From positions 48,739,344-48,803,343 of the forward strand of contig CM064492.1 in NCBI GenBank assembly GCA_032716605.1: a stretch of 64,000 bases of DNA, in the 5' to 3' direction. The position numbers and the translations under genes were made by a program. Shown here one piece after another: positions 1 through 9,882 of the stretch (positions are counted from its first letter, which is position 1; every line of letters starts with the position of its first letter). The notes beneath the pieces are model-generated. The model was not told where the DNA came from and did not search any database. It saw only the letters and a program-made list of their open reading frames with translations. This stretch comes from Paralithodes platypus (lineage: Eukaryota > Arthropoda > Malacostraca > Decapoda > Lithodidae).

Positions 1-139
1 CTTGGCGAGCGATAGCGAGCCTATATTTTATATGAGTAAGAGGCCTTTGGCCGGGACATTGTTTGTTATATTTATCTCGAAGGGGGGTCTAGAGGGTATT
101 ATTTTTAAGCTTGGTGGAGGTCTAGGGAGAAAACTATGA
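1..139. mobile_element. TTAA-type foldback miniature element, fragment (family B)
   Basis: The window opens inside a short repeat carrying the core GGCGAGCGATAGCGAGCC-like string, a GGCC-rich centre and a tail reading TGGAGGTCTAGGGAG. The same parts, in the same or inverted order, occur near 4.9, 9.2, 34.0 and 43.9 kb. No coding capacity. The left end lies outside the window, so its boundary cannot be given. Confidence 0.6.
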
Positions 140-270
140 CAATACAAACAAATAAAAAAAGGTAAATAAATTCGCCCATCCCTCCTTAAACCCTTCGACT
201 AGGATAAGGCAGTAACATTATTGAAGTGCAGAATTCGTAGAGTGCTTGGAGGGGTTAATTACTGTATTCT

Positions 271-276
<6 letters not shown>

Positions 277-326
<50 letters not shown>
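277..326. repeat. (TA)n microsatellite
   Basis: About 50 bases of uninterrupted TA. A matching TA run at 3285-3326 occupies the mirror position in the large palindrome around 3.05 kb. Confidence 0.95.
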
Positions 327-328
<2 letters not shown>

Positions 329-378
329 TTTATTGAATGATAAATATTGCTGACAGGGCTAAGATTCGAACCATATAG

Positions 379-2871
379 TACAAAGGAGTACAAAGGAGTA
401 CAAAGGAAATCAAGCAACAACAGATCTAGTGACCCTTCTAGGTTGCTTGTCCTCCAAAACACTGAGGATCAAGTGTCCAAACAGTGGTTTAGAGTGGGTA
501 AGGGAACATTGGAAAGGGAACTACTGCCCTGCCACTAACGTGGCAGGACTAGGAAGTTAGTAGGGGACATATGGGTTAGTAACTGAGGGGAGGATAAAGT
601 TATTCATTTACAAACGCAGTCAGTCGCGGGTTTGATGCGAGATATTTGTCTAGGCGGAATTTAAATGAATCAACGGTGCTGCAGTCTATAACGTCTCGGG
701 GAAGCCCATTCCACAAGTTGACAACTCGATTGAAGAAGAAATTCTTAGATTCGTGCGAGTTAAAAGATTTACCAATAATTTTGCAACCGTTTCCCCGCGT
801 GTAATTAGATTGGTCGATAGTGAAGTACTTACTACAGTTCATATTGTCGATGCCTTTGATGATTTTGAACACTTGAATTAAGTCGCCTCTTAATCTGCGC
901 TGGGTTAAAGGAAATAGATTTAATTCTCTAAGACGCTCTTCGTATGGTTTGTTCTTTAAGCTAGGTATCATTTTGGTAACTCTACGTTGAACTCGTTCTA
1001 GCTTGTTTATATCTTTTTGGTAATAAGGGCACCAGGATTGAATGCAGTATTCCAGAAGAGGGCGGACTAAGGAATTGTAAAGGGTTAGGATAACTTCTTT
1101 GGATTTATGCTCAAATGACCTGCCTATAAAGCCAATTATTTTGTTTGCCTTCTTAACAACTTCTGAACATTGTTGACTCGGTTTTAGGTTACTCGATATT
1201 GTTACTCCCAGATCAGTTTCTCTGTTTACATTCTTAAGCTGAGTGCCATTCATCGAATAGTTTGCTTTCTCATTTAGGTATCCGACATGTAGTACTTTAC
1301 ATTTATCCGCATTGAAACTCATTTGCCAAATTTGGGCCCAACATGACAATTTATCTAGATTGTGTTGCATATCGTCAACTTGTTCTTTTGAGAGTACGCT
1401 ATTTGCAATTTTTGTATCGTCAGCAAATTTTGAGATTGTGCAGGTGAGACCCTCATCTATGTCGTTGATGTAAATTAGAAAGAGAATTGGTCCTAGTACC
1501 GATCCCTGGGGTACCCCGCTACTTACATTGGTCCATTTAGATGCCTTACCGTTTATGACTACCCTTTGCTTTCTGTTGCTGAGCCAATTTTCTATCCATT
1601 TCAACACACCGTCTTGTATTCCATGCGCTTTTAGTTTTAGCAGTAAACGTTTGTGGGGAACTTTGTCAAAGGCCTTTTGAAAATCAAGGTATATAATATC
1701 TACAGCTTTACTCTCATCGTAGAGGTTGAGGATATCGTGGAAGAAGTCTAAGAGGTTTGTTAAACAGGAACGTTTTTACGAAAGCCGTGTTGAGTATCTT
1801 TAAGTATGTTATTTTCCTCGAAGTGATTTACGAGTCTGTCTCGTATGACCGTTTCTAGCATTTTACATACAACTGAGGTTAAGCTAATTGGACGATAGTT
1901 ACTGGGTAGGGATTTGCTGCCTTTTTTGAATATCGGTGTTACGTTGGCTAGCTTCCACTGATCAGGCATAGTTCCAGACTGCAAGGATTTATTGAATAGT
2001 AATGTCAGTGGTTTGGAGAGCTCATTCTTAGCTTCCTTTAGAACTCTAGGCGAGATTGTATCAGGTCCTGGCGTTTTATTTACCTTGAGTTTATCTAAAC
2101 AATTCAATACTTCTCTCTCTGTAACGGTGATATTGCTTAGAACATCTGAATTATCAATCTGAATCGGCGATGGTGTAGGGATATCACTGAGGTCTTCTGT
2201 TGTAAAAACTGATGCAAAGAAGGTATTGAGGGCATTACTCATTTGTACTTCGTCTTTGGTGTATTCTCCTTTTTCATCGACTAACGGTCCAACAGTTGAA
2301 GTAACTACTTTTTTCTTTCTGATATAACTATAGAATTCTTTCGGGTTTGTTTTACTTTGATTCGCAATATGTAACTCTAAGGTCTTTTTACTTTGCTTAA
2401 TTAACTTTTTGGCTTTGCGTCGTAGCTCTACAAATTTCACCCGTTCTTCGTCATTTTGTGAGGATTTTAATCTATCATTAGCACATTTTTTAGCAAGCAG
2501 GCAGTTTGAAATATCTTTATTCCACCATTTGGGCTTATTATTATGGCCTGGACGCCGTATTTTCGATGGTATGCAGTCTTGCACTGCTTTTAGGTAAGTG
2601 GTTTCGAATAACTTCCAAGATGTATTTATGTCGTTATTGTTAATTAAAAAGCTCCAGTCAGTTTCTTTAAACATAGCTCTAAGTTTATGGAAGTTTGCTT
2701 TCTTGAAATTAGGGACTTTTTCGATGCTACTATTTGGTTCGTTACTAGTAAACTTTAAAGTGAAAGTTATCGTACGATGGTCGCTGTTACTGAATTCATC
2801 ACCAACATTCAAATTCTCTATCAATTCTTCTTTTGTTGCAAGTACAATGTCAAGAACGTTATTACCACGGG
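379..2871 (-). mobile_element. CR1-like LINE, copy 1, 5'-truncated
   Basis: A non-LTR retrotransposon on the minus strand. Its 3' end is at the left and finishes in tandem copies of a 10-base unit (TACAAAGGAG on the plus strand, 379-404) rather than poly(A), as is known for the CR1 group. The 5' end is truncated inside the endonuclease domain at 2871. A 5-bp target duplication TATAG flanks it (374-378 and 2872-2876). The empty target is preserved in the other arm of the surrounding palindrome (about 3232), which confirms both borders. It is clearly the same family as the copies at 23.9-27.5 and 58.8-61.9 kb. Confidence 0.9.
600..2871 (-). pseudogene. CR1-like LINE ORF2 remnant (endonuclease end plus reverse transcriptase)
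   Basis: Broken polyprotein read right to left. The first part (about 2871 to 1760) holds the end of the APE-type endonuclease (NSDHRTITF) and the start of the reverse transcriptase (PSNYRPISLTS). The second part (about 1770 to 600) holds VPQGSVLGPILF, the catalytic FADD box (codons at 1416-1427), a thumb, and the C-terminal block ending in WNGLPRDVIDCSTVDSFKFR, which is typical of CR1/Jockey-superfamily LINEs. The two parts are in different frames. Comparison with the 26.1-kb copy shows one A missing from an A-run near 1775. The N-terminal endonuclease is absent through 5' truncation, so it cannot be active. Confidence 0.9.
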
Positions 2872-2876
2872 TATAG

Positions 2877-3231
2877 GCAGGAGGTCCAGTCACCTACACC
2901 ACCACGAGAGTTAAAAGAAGGAATTTGATACTTCTATCTGTATTCCTTCCCAACTCGACTCTGATGGGGGGGGACAGACTGTCTTTTAATCGAAATCCGG
3001 CTGCCCTAAGCATGACAAGTTGTTTATTGGATGACAAATATAGCTGACAGGGCTAAGATTCGAACCATATAGGAAGGATAATAAACAACTTGTCATGCTT
3101 AGGGCAGCCGGATTTCGATTAAAAGACAGTCTGTCCCCCCCCATCAGAGTCGAGTTGGGAAGGAATACAGATAGAAGTATCAAATTCCTTCTTTTAACTC
3201 TCGTGGTGGTGTAGGTGACTGGACCTCCTGC
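2877..3231. repeat. Large palindrome with arms of about 152 bp
   Basis: Bases 2877-3028 are the near-perfect reverse complement of 3080-3231. The 51-base spacer (3029-3079) is another copy of the segment ending in GATTCGAACCATATAGG. The symmetry continues outward: 327-376 mirrors 3232-3284, and the TA runs 277-326 and 3285-3326 mirror each other, if LINE copy 1 is removed from the left arm. No open frame of note. Confidence 0.9.
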
Positions 3232-3282
3232 CTATATGGTTCGAATCTTAGCCCTGTCAGCTATATTTATCATCCAATAAAC

Positions 3283-3284
<2 letters not shown>

Positions 3285-3326
<42 letters not shown>
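3285..3326. repeat. (TA)n microsatellite
   Basis: Pure TA run separating the large palindrome from the tRNA-like palindrome. Confidence 0.95.
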
Positions 3327-3329
<3 letters not shown>

Positions 3330-3483
3330 CTAGTCTCTCAGTGGGGATCGAACCATCGACCATCAGAACGATAGCCGACGCTTTAATCAATTACACCACG
3401 GCAGTCTGCCGTGGTGTAATTGATTAAAGCGTCGGCTATCGTTCTGATGGTCGATGGTTCGATCCCCACTGAGAGACTAGAAA
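3327..3483. repeat. Perfect 77-bp inverted repeat made of two tRNA-like heads
   Basis: Arms 3327-3403 and 3407-3483 are identical inverted copies around a 3-base spacer (GTC). Each arm reads as a tRNA-like unit. The plus-strand arm starts GCCGTGGTGTAATTG, has an A-box-like segment, and has a B box GGTTCGATCCC near 3457-3467. The anticodon arm pairs only with an 8-base loop and there is no good acceptor closure, so this is a tRNA-derived (SINE-like) sequence rather than a working tRNA gene. TA microsatellites flank it on both sides. Confidence 0.85.
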
Positions 3484-3520
3484 CATTTAGTGGCTCACGT
3501 GTATTTGTGATATATTCTCA

Positions 3521-3521
<1 letters not shown>

Positions 3522-3551
<30 letters not shown>
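3522..3551. repeat. (TA)n microsatellite
   Basis: TA run right of the tRNA-like palindrome, followed by an AT-rich tail. Confidence 0.9.
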
Positions 3552-3552
<1 letters not shown>

Positions 3553-3707
3553 ATATATTTTTTTTAAAGTGCTCGTATAATTTAATTCAATATAAACATC
3601 ATTAGTAATAATGATAACTGTAAAATATCATACCCAGTACACTCTTCATCTGACTGAAGAAAATACTGGGAGATACACACAATATCGCCAGTCGCACAAT
3701 TTTTGCT

Positions 3708-4072
3708 AACATACACACACATTTTCTCTCTCACACGCACACACACACGCACTCACTCTATCGCTCTCCCACACACGCACTCTCTCTTTTTATCTCGGTC
3801 ACACACACTCTCTCTCTTACACACACACGCACACACACTCTCTCTCTCCCCCTTAAATGTCTGCTCCTCACACATATGATCTGCGTAACAGTAGACAAAT
3901 GAAAAACATAGGAAAACATTATTTCTGTGTTAACTGAAGCGTCTCCTCCCCTCACTCTCTCTCTATCTTACACACACACTCTCACATACACACACACTCT
4001 CACTCACACACACACACACACACACACACACTCTCTCTCTCTCACACACACACACACACTCTCTCTCTCTCG
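3708..4072. repeat. (CA)n and (CT)n low-complexity tracts
   Basis: Two blocks of alternating CACACA and CTCTCT (3708-3850 and 3950-4072), separated by about 100 bases of ordinary sequence. Both blocks end near a partly repeated segment (ACATATGATCTGCGTAACAG versus AAGATCTGCCTAACAG), so the pair may be an old tandem duplication. The rest of 3552-4439 shows nothing recognisable except a G-run near 4277-4290. Confidence 0.8.
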
Positions 4073-4439
4073 GGGATTTCTGGCTCTCACCCCCAAGATC
4101 TGCCTAACAGTTATTTCCTGATCCGGCCATAATTGAAGGTGGGAGTTACAATCGGCGCCCCCTTTTCATTTTGTGCTCCTCTTTTATTTCCCGTTTTCTA
4201 ATTAATTTGTAAAAAGAGATTCGGGAAGACTTAAGGGGAGACTAGGGCCAACGGAACGGAATGTCAAATTTATCATGGGGGGGGGGGGGGATTGGGGGGA
4301 TTTTTTTTGTCCCAGTTTATTCGAGCTTGGGAAAATACAGTAAACTATTTATCAGTATATATCCTGGAGCTGGCTATATAATCTGTTTGATATATTCTGA
4401 TACGGAAACTGTTATAAATCACTACTATTATTTTATATT

Positions 4440-4636
4440 CAGTACCGATGACGTCCTTTTCATTTTATTCTGGCAACTATTAGACAATATTATTCAGTTT
4501 AGGAAGGATCTGTGGTAGCTCAAAGGATTACATGAGATAGCCTGTAGCCTTTTGATCGTTAGAGGTCCTTTCGAATCTGAAAACAATGATCTAATAGTTG
4601 CCAGAATATAATGAAAAAGACGTCATCGCCACTGAA
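4440..4636. mobile_element. Miniature inverted-repeat element (family H)
   Basis: The ends read CAGTACCGATGACGTC and the inverse GACGTCATCGCCACTG. The body includes CAGTTTAGGAAGGATCTGTGG and TAGTTGCCAGAATA, shared with 21156-21361 and with fragments near 8.8, 33.8, 42.7 and 45.3 kb. It is non-coding. The 21-kb copy has TTAA on each side, so TTAA insertion is likely here too. Confidence 0.6.
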
Positions 4637-4860
4637 CGGGTAAATTATAAACCCCTTCGGAATAAGACGAAGCTATTAATATTGTATCCTGGCTGACCTT
4701 AGACAATTGTATTCAGCTTAATAAAGATCTTAGGGCTCGGTTGGCATACAAAATATCTCAATTAGCTCTTACCTCACCCAGATCCTTCCTAATCCCAGTC
4801 AAATGTTATACTGTAAGGTTGGCCAGATGTGTGGAGAGAAGGGTCATAACACTAAGAGGG

Positions 4861-5074
4861 TTAATTGTTCAGGGGAGATGAGCCGTTTATTTGGTCTATT
4901 AATTCATTTATTCCTATATTTCTTAGTTTCCTCGCTAGACCTCCATCAGGCTTAGAAAAACACCCTTCAAGATAAATTTGTAAATTTTTCGGTAGAAAAA
5001 TTTCCCGGCCGAAGGCCGTTTCCTCCAAAAATTTCAGGATCGCTATCGCTCGCGAGGAAATCATCGACACTTAA
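4861..5074. mobile_element. TTAA-flanked foldback element (family B)
   Basis: TTAA at 4861 and at 5071. It carries TAGACCTCCATCAGGCTTAG, a GGCCGAAGGCC hairpin and CGCTATCGCTCGC. The right TTAA is also the first bases of the 32-bp minisatellite, so the element abuts the array. Its right half is shorter than that of the copy at 33945-34309, so it is a shortened copy. Confidence 0.65.
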
Positions 5075-5750
5075 CTGTTTGTTGTTTGTTTTCAGTCACC
5101 CTATAACTGTTTGTTGTTTGTTTTCAGTCACCATATAACTGTTTGTTGTTTGTTATCAGTCACCATATAACTGTTTGTTGTTTGTTATCAGTCACCATAT
5201 AACTGTTTGTTGTTTGTTATCAGTCACCATATAACTGTTTGTTGTTTGTTATCAGTCACCATATAACTGTTTGTTGTTTGTTTTCAGTCACCATATAACT
5301 GTTTGTTGTTTGTTATCAGTCACCATATAACTGTTTGTTGTTTGTTATCAGTCACCATATAACTGTTTGTTGTTTGTTATCAGTCACCATATAACTGTTT
5401 GTTGTTTGTTTTCAGTCACCATATAACTGTTTGTTGTTTGTTTTCAGTCACCCTATAACTGTTTGTTCTTTGTTTTCAATCACCATATAACTGTTTGTTG
5501 TTTGTTTTCAATCACCATATAACTGTTTGTTGTTTGTTTTCAGTCACCATATAACTGTTTGTTGTTTGTTTTCAGTCACCCTATAACTGTTTGTTCTTTG
5601 TTTTCAATCACCATATAACTGTTTGTTGTTTGTTTTCAATCACCATATAACTGTTTGTTGTTTGTTTTCAGTCACCATATAACTGTTTGTTGTTTGTTTT
5701 CAATCACCATATATCTGTTTGTTCTTTGTTTTCAGTCACCCTAAATATGT
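5072..5750. repeat. 32-bp minisatellite, about 20 copies
   Basis: Tandem unit of 32 bases containing ATAACTGTTTGTTGTTTG and CAGTCACCAT, head to tail. Some units carry TTATCAG, others TTTTCAG or TTCTTTG, and variant units come in runs, which suggests block duplications. There are no unique spacers between units, so it is not CRISPR-like. Related, more irregular units resume at 8535-8720 beyond the LINE. Confidence 0.95.
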
Positions 5751-5784
5751 TTGTCTTTATTTTCAAATACCAAATACTGTAGAT

Positions 5785-8530
5785 GTTTGTTGTTTTTCTA
5801 TGTGATTGAGGGAGGCAAAAGGCATAATTGCCTATAGCGAGTGCCTCCCCCATAGTTGAAATAGTGACAGGGCCAAAATCAAAGGACGATCGAGCCAAAA
5901 TGCCTGGACACACGGAGTTTGAAGCAATTTAAGTCATAGGAAGAGGGAAAGACTGATTCTGGGAGAGAGTTCCAGAGCTCAGCTGTTGAGTAGAAGAAAG
6001 TTTGAGAGTAACGTTTCACTCTTGGGTTAGAGAGTTGCACAGAGTAGGGGTGGGATTGAGTTGCAAGACGGGTACCACGTGCCCTACGTAAAGGAGGTGG
6101 TATGCACTGGGAAAGCTCTGAGGAACACTGATTATTATAGTAGCGATAGAATAGCGAGAGAGATGCAACATTGCGGCGGAGAGAGAGAGATTGCAGAGAG
6201 TTGGTGAGTTGACGGGAGTTAATGATACGAAAGGCCTTCCTTTCAACTTTGTCTAGGAGAGGCGCACTATGCCCCTGTACAGAGCAAGAAGCTGTGTTGT
6301 GGAAAAGAACCCCCTAAGGCGGTTGAGCACACCCAGCTTCTGGGAGGCTGCCTTAGCAAGACTGGTAATATGGTACTTCCAAATGAGAGCAGAAGAAAAA
6401 GAGACACCAAGAATATTGAGAGAAGATGAAGGGTTGATTTTTGTATTGTTGAAGAATAAGGGATAGTCCGCTGGGAGATCCTGATGGGTAGATAGATGGA
6501 GAAATTGGGTTTTGGAAGCATTAAAGGTAACAAGGTTTTCTCTGCCCCAATTGGAGATAGTATTTAGATCAGAATTTAAGAGTTCTATGGCTTCATTATG
6601 TTTGTCGTTAAGGGATTGCTGGCTGGGGCGTTCTGAAAAACTAATGGAGTAGTGTAAGGTTGAGTCGTCTGCGTATGAATGGATGGGAATTAAGGTACAG
6701 TTAAGGAGATCATTTATAAAAATTAGAAAGAGAAGAGGAGATAGGACAGAGCCCTGAGGAACACCAGAGTTTATAGGGTGAGGAAGTGAACAATGGCCAT
6801 CCACAACCGCGGCCATGGAACGGCCGGAAAGGAAATTAGAGACAAAGGCACAGATGGAGGGATAGAAACCGAAGGAGGGTAGTTTAGAAATTAAAGATTT
6901 GTGCCAGACTCTATCGAAAGCTTTCGATATGTCTAGTGCAATAGAAAAAGTCTCACCGAAGTCCCGAAAGGAGGATGACCAAGAGTTAGTAAGATATGAA
7001 AGAAGATCACCAGTAGAGCGACCCTTAAGGAAGCCATACTGGCGATCTGAGAGCAGATTATGAGAAGAGAAATGCTTAAGAAATTTGGAAGCAAGAATAG
7101 TTTCAAAAACTTTAGAAAGACAGGAGATGAGAGCAATTGGACGATAGTTGGAGGGTTGAGAGCGGTCACTCTTCTTTGGGACAGGTTGAATGTGAGCAAA
7201 CTTCCAGCATGAAGGGAAGACGTTAGAGGATAGACAGAGACGAAAGAGTTTGCCTAGGCAGGGAGTCAGCACGGAAGCACAGTTTTTGAGAACAACAGGA
7301 GGAATACCGTCCGGACCGTACGCCTTATTAGTGTTAAGCCCAGAGAGGGTAGAAAGTACATCTTTAGAAGAGATTAGGATATTAGGCATAAGTAAGAGAG
7401 AGGAGGGTGGAGAGGGAGGAATAGCACCGGAATCATCCAAGGTGGAGTTTCTAGCAAAAGTTTGAGCGAAGAGTTTAGCTTTGTCAGAGGAAGAAGTGAT
7501 GTTTGTACCATCAGAGTGGGAAAGGGGAGGGAAAGACGAGGAAGAGAAATTGTTGGAGAGGTTTTTGGCTAGATGCCAGAAAGCTTGGGAAGAGCTAGAG
7601 TTGAATAGTCCAGTGCATTTATTATTGATGAAAGAGTGTTTGGCAAGTCGAAGAACAGATTTGGCTTGATTCCGGGCAGAAACATAGGAAGAATGAGAGT
7701 CTTGAGTTTTAAGGCGACGGTACCATTTGAATGCTTCCTCCTTATTGCGGACAGCAGTAGAACAGGCGTGAGTAAACCAAGATTTTTTAGCATTAGTCTG
7801 AGAGAAAGAGAATGGAATGTATGCTTCCATACCCGATAGGATTACCACTCTCCGAGGGTCCCCGGCCACGGAAGCAGAAATCATTCCATGGGAAATCAAA
7901 GAAGTACTGCCGGAGAGCCTCCCAGTCGGCAGTGCCAAAGTGCCACAAGCACCGGCTAGGAGGATCTGGTGGCCGTACTGGAGAGATAGGACAGGTGACA
8001 GAGATAAGTTTATGGTCGGAGGAGCCCAAAGGAGAGAAAAGATCGACAGTATAAGAAGAAGGGTTAGAAGTTAGAAACCAGTCAAGAATGTTGGGCCGAT
8101 CTCCGATGCGATCCGGGATACGGGTGGGTTGCTGAACTAACTGCTCTAGGTCATTTAGGATAGAAAAGACGTAGGCTTGTTCACCAGGTGGATAAGTAGT
8201 GTGAGAGGAGAGCCATTGGCGGTGGTGAATGTTGAAATCGCTTAAGATGGAGATTTCTGAGAAAGGAGAAATGGATAGAATGTGTTCCACTGTAGAGTTT
8301 AGATAGTCAAAGAATTTGGGAAAGTTGGTAGAGTTAGGGGAAAGATAGACAGCACAGAAATATTTAGTAAGAGAATGACAGGAAAGTTTGAGCCATAAAG
8401 TTGAGAATTCAGAGGAGTCGAAATCGGGAACATGAGAGCAAGTGAGTTTGTTGTGCACATATGCACAACATCCGCCTTTGGCTTTGAAACTAGGATAGAG
8501 AAAGTAGGAGGATACAGAGAAGGGGCTGCT
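5785..8530 (-). mobile_element. Jockey-superfamily LINE (YADDST type), 5'-truncated
   Basis: A LINE on the minus strand that lies between two parts of the same minisatellite, which suggests insertion into the array. Its 3' end is near 5785. A 5'-truncated relative of the same 3' region is at 36140-36275. The coding region starts inside the endonuclease. The catalytic box SYADDST is the form common in the Crack/Daphne branches of the Jockey superfamily; that placement is tentative. The junction at 8530 is abrupt (…GGATGC then minisatellite). Confidence 0.8.
5900..8530 (-). pseudogene. YADDST LINE ORF2 remnant (endonuclease end, RT, C-terminal domain)
   Basis: Read right to left. An endonuclease tail comes first (8458-7793: [23 protein letters not shown]). 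A frame change follows near 7840. A long RT frame (7938-6253) then has SNYRPIALISC, LDISKAFDRVWH, SGVPQGSVLSPLLF and YADD (codons at 6664-6675). Near 6260 a stretch corresponding to the usual ~25 residues after LYRG is missing and the frame changes again. The remaining C-terminal part, down to about 5900, reads LLDKVERKAF and then a WNSLPES-type block in the shifted frame. It has several breaks and is inactive. Confidence 0.85.
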
Positions 8531-8534
8531 GGAT

Positions 8535-8720
8535 GCTTGTTTTCAGTCACCTGTTTGTTCTTTATTTCTTTGTTTTCAGTCTCCCTATAATTGTTTGTTC
8601 TTTTTTGCTTTGTTTTCAGTCACCCTATAACTGCTTGTTCTTTGTTTTCAGTCACCTGTTTGTTCTTTATTTCTTTGTTTTCAGTCACCCTATATCTGTT
8701 TGTTCTTTGCTTGCGCTCGT
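8535..8720. repeat. Minisatellite, continuation of the 5.1-5.75 kb array
   Basis: Irregular repeats of TTTTCAGTCACC and CTGTTTGTTCTTT with inserted TTTCTTTG. They match the end variants of the 32-bp array left of the LINE. From 8733 to about 8830 follows a half copy of the family H miniature element (TTAACCC start, CAGCTTAGGATGAACCTATAG). From there to 9109 nothing is recognisable. Confidence 0.75.
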
Positions 8721-9109
8721 CATGTTTTCAGATTAACCCTTTCCCTACTATAAAACCATTTTCAATTATATACTTACTAACGATAGACAACTTTGTGCAG
8801 CTTAGGATGAACCTATAGTAACCTTAGAGGTAAAATGTATTTCAATTGTTCTATTATCTGTCTCTGACTATTTCTAGATTGATCAAAATTGTGTATATTA
8901 TTATCGCCAAACTAATGGGATGAAACGTCTTAAAATATCTTAATTAATGGAGAGAAACAGGGGAGGTCCAAACAGATTTCACCTAATTTCTGCGAAGCCG
9001 TTGTTCGCATTGCACTTATTTTATTGATAACTTGGAATTTCCAAATGACACGTTCCTCCAAGTGGTACTGGGGTTTCTTTTAAGGGCGTAGTGCTTGGCA
9101 TTTGCTCTA

Positions 9110-9444
9110 TATAATTATTTTTGTATTTATTTTTTTAGTTTTCTCGCTAGACCTCCATCAAGTTTAGAAAAGCACCCCTAGACCCCTTTTTAACATAAAT
9201 TTGTACATTTTTCAGTAGAAAAATGTTCCGGCCGAAGGCCGTTTCCTTCTAAAATTTGAGGCTTGCTATCGCTCGACAGGAAAAAATCGACACCAAAAGG
9301 GCATGACCGGTCTTAGTACTGACAAACAAATGAGGCGAAAGGTCTCAAAGTCGCCAAACTAACGGAACGAACGTTTTAAAACCTCAATACTAATATGCTA
9401 AACATGAGGGAGAAGAGGATCCAGAAAAAACGAGTACTACCCCC
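9110..9444. mobile_element. Foldback element (family B)
   Basis: It contains TAGACCTCCATCAAGTTTAG, GTAGAAAAATGTTCC, GGCCGAAGGCC, GCTTGCTATCGCTCG and the inverse-end block TCGCCAAACTAACGG. It is nearly collinear with 33945-34309. The right flank is TTGA (9445) where TTAA would be expected, so one base has probably changed. No left TTAA is seen. Confidence 0.6.
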
Positions 9445-9639
9445 TTGACATCAACAAATGGAATTCTAAGTCTGAATGTTCACTTCTACTGTCTCTTTAT
9501 CTTGTCCTCAGTTCGGTACCATCATTTAGGTCCATTTCAAATTCTACACAATATTCCTGAACGTTGGGGAAATATTATCTCTCTCAGGAATGACGGAAGA
9601 TTACAGACTGCCTATGACTACATGTACAGTCAGGAACAA

Positions 9640-9815
9640 TAGTAGATATACCCCCCACCCACTATACACAAACACGTACACATACAGACACATATTACGA
9701 ATCACATACATGTCTAGTATATATATATATAATAAAAAACACACACGGCATACAACACACACACGCGCATGTACACCACACACGTACACAAACACCCTCG
9801 TACACACAAACATTC
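9640..9815. repeat. (CA)n-rich and short (TA)n tract
   Basis: Imperfect CACACA and CATACA repeats with a short TA run at 9718-9731. Nothing coding. The 9445-9640 stretch before it has no recognisable feature. Confidence 0.7.
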
Positions 9816-9882
9816 TAGAAACGTGAGCCACATCAATAAACATCGCACTGGCAATTTAGGTCCCAGGCCAATACAGGGTGAG

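Noticed and set aside
3407..3483. A functional tRNA gene
   Set aside because: A and B boxes are present, but the anticodon loop and acceptor pairing are poor, and the sequence is duplicated as a perfect palindrome.
5072..5750. CRISPR-like appearance of regular repeats
   Set aside because: Units are directly adjacent with no unique spacers, and the setting is eukaryotic.
6269..8074. Plus-strand frames over the 5.8-8.5 kb LINE
   Set aside because: Antisense shadows of the LINE reverse transcriptase; no recognisable motifs.
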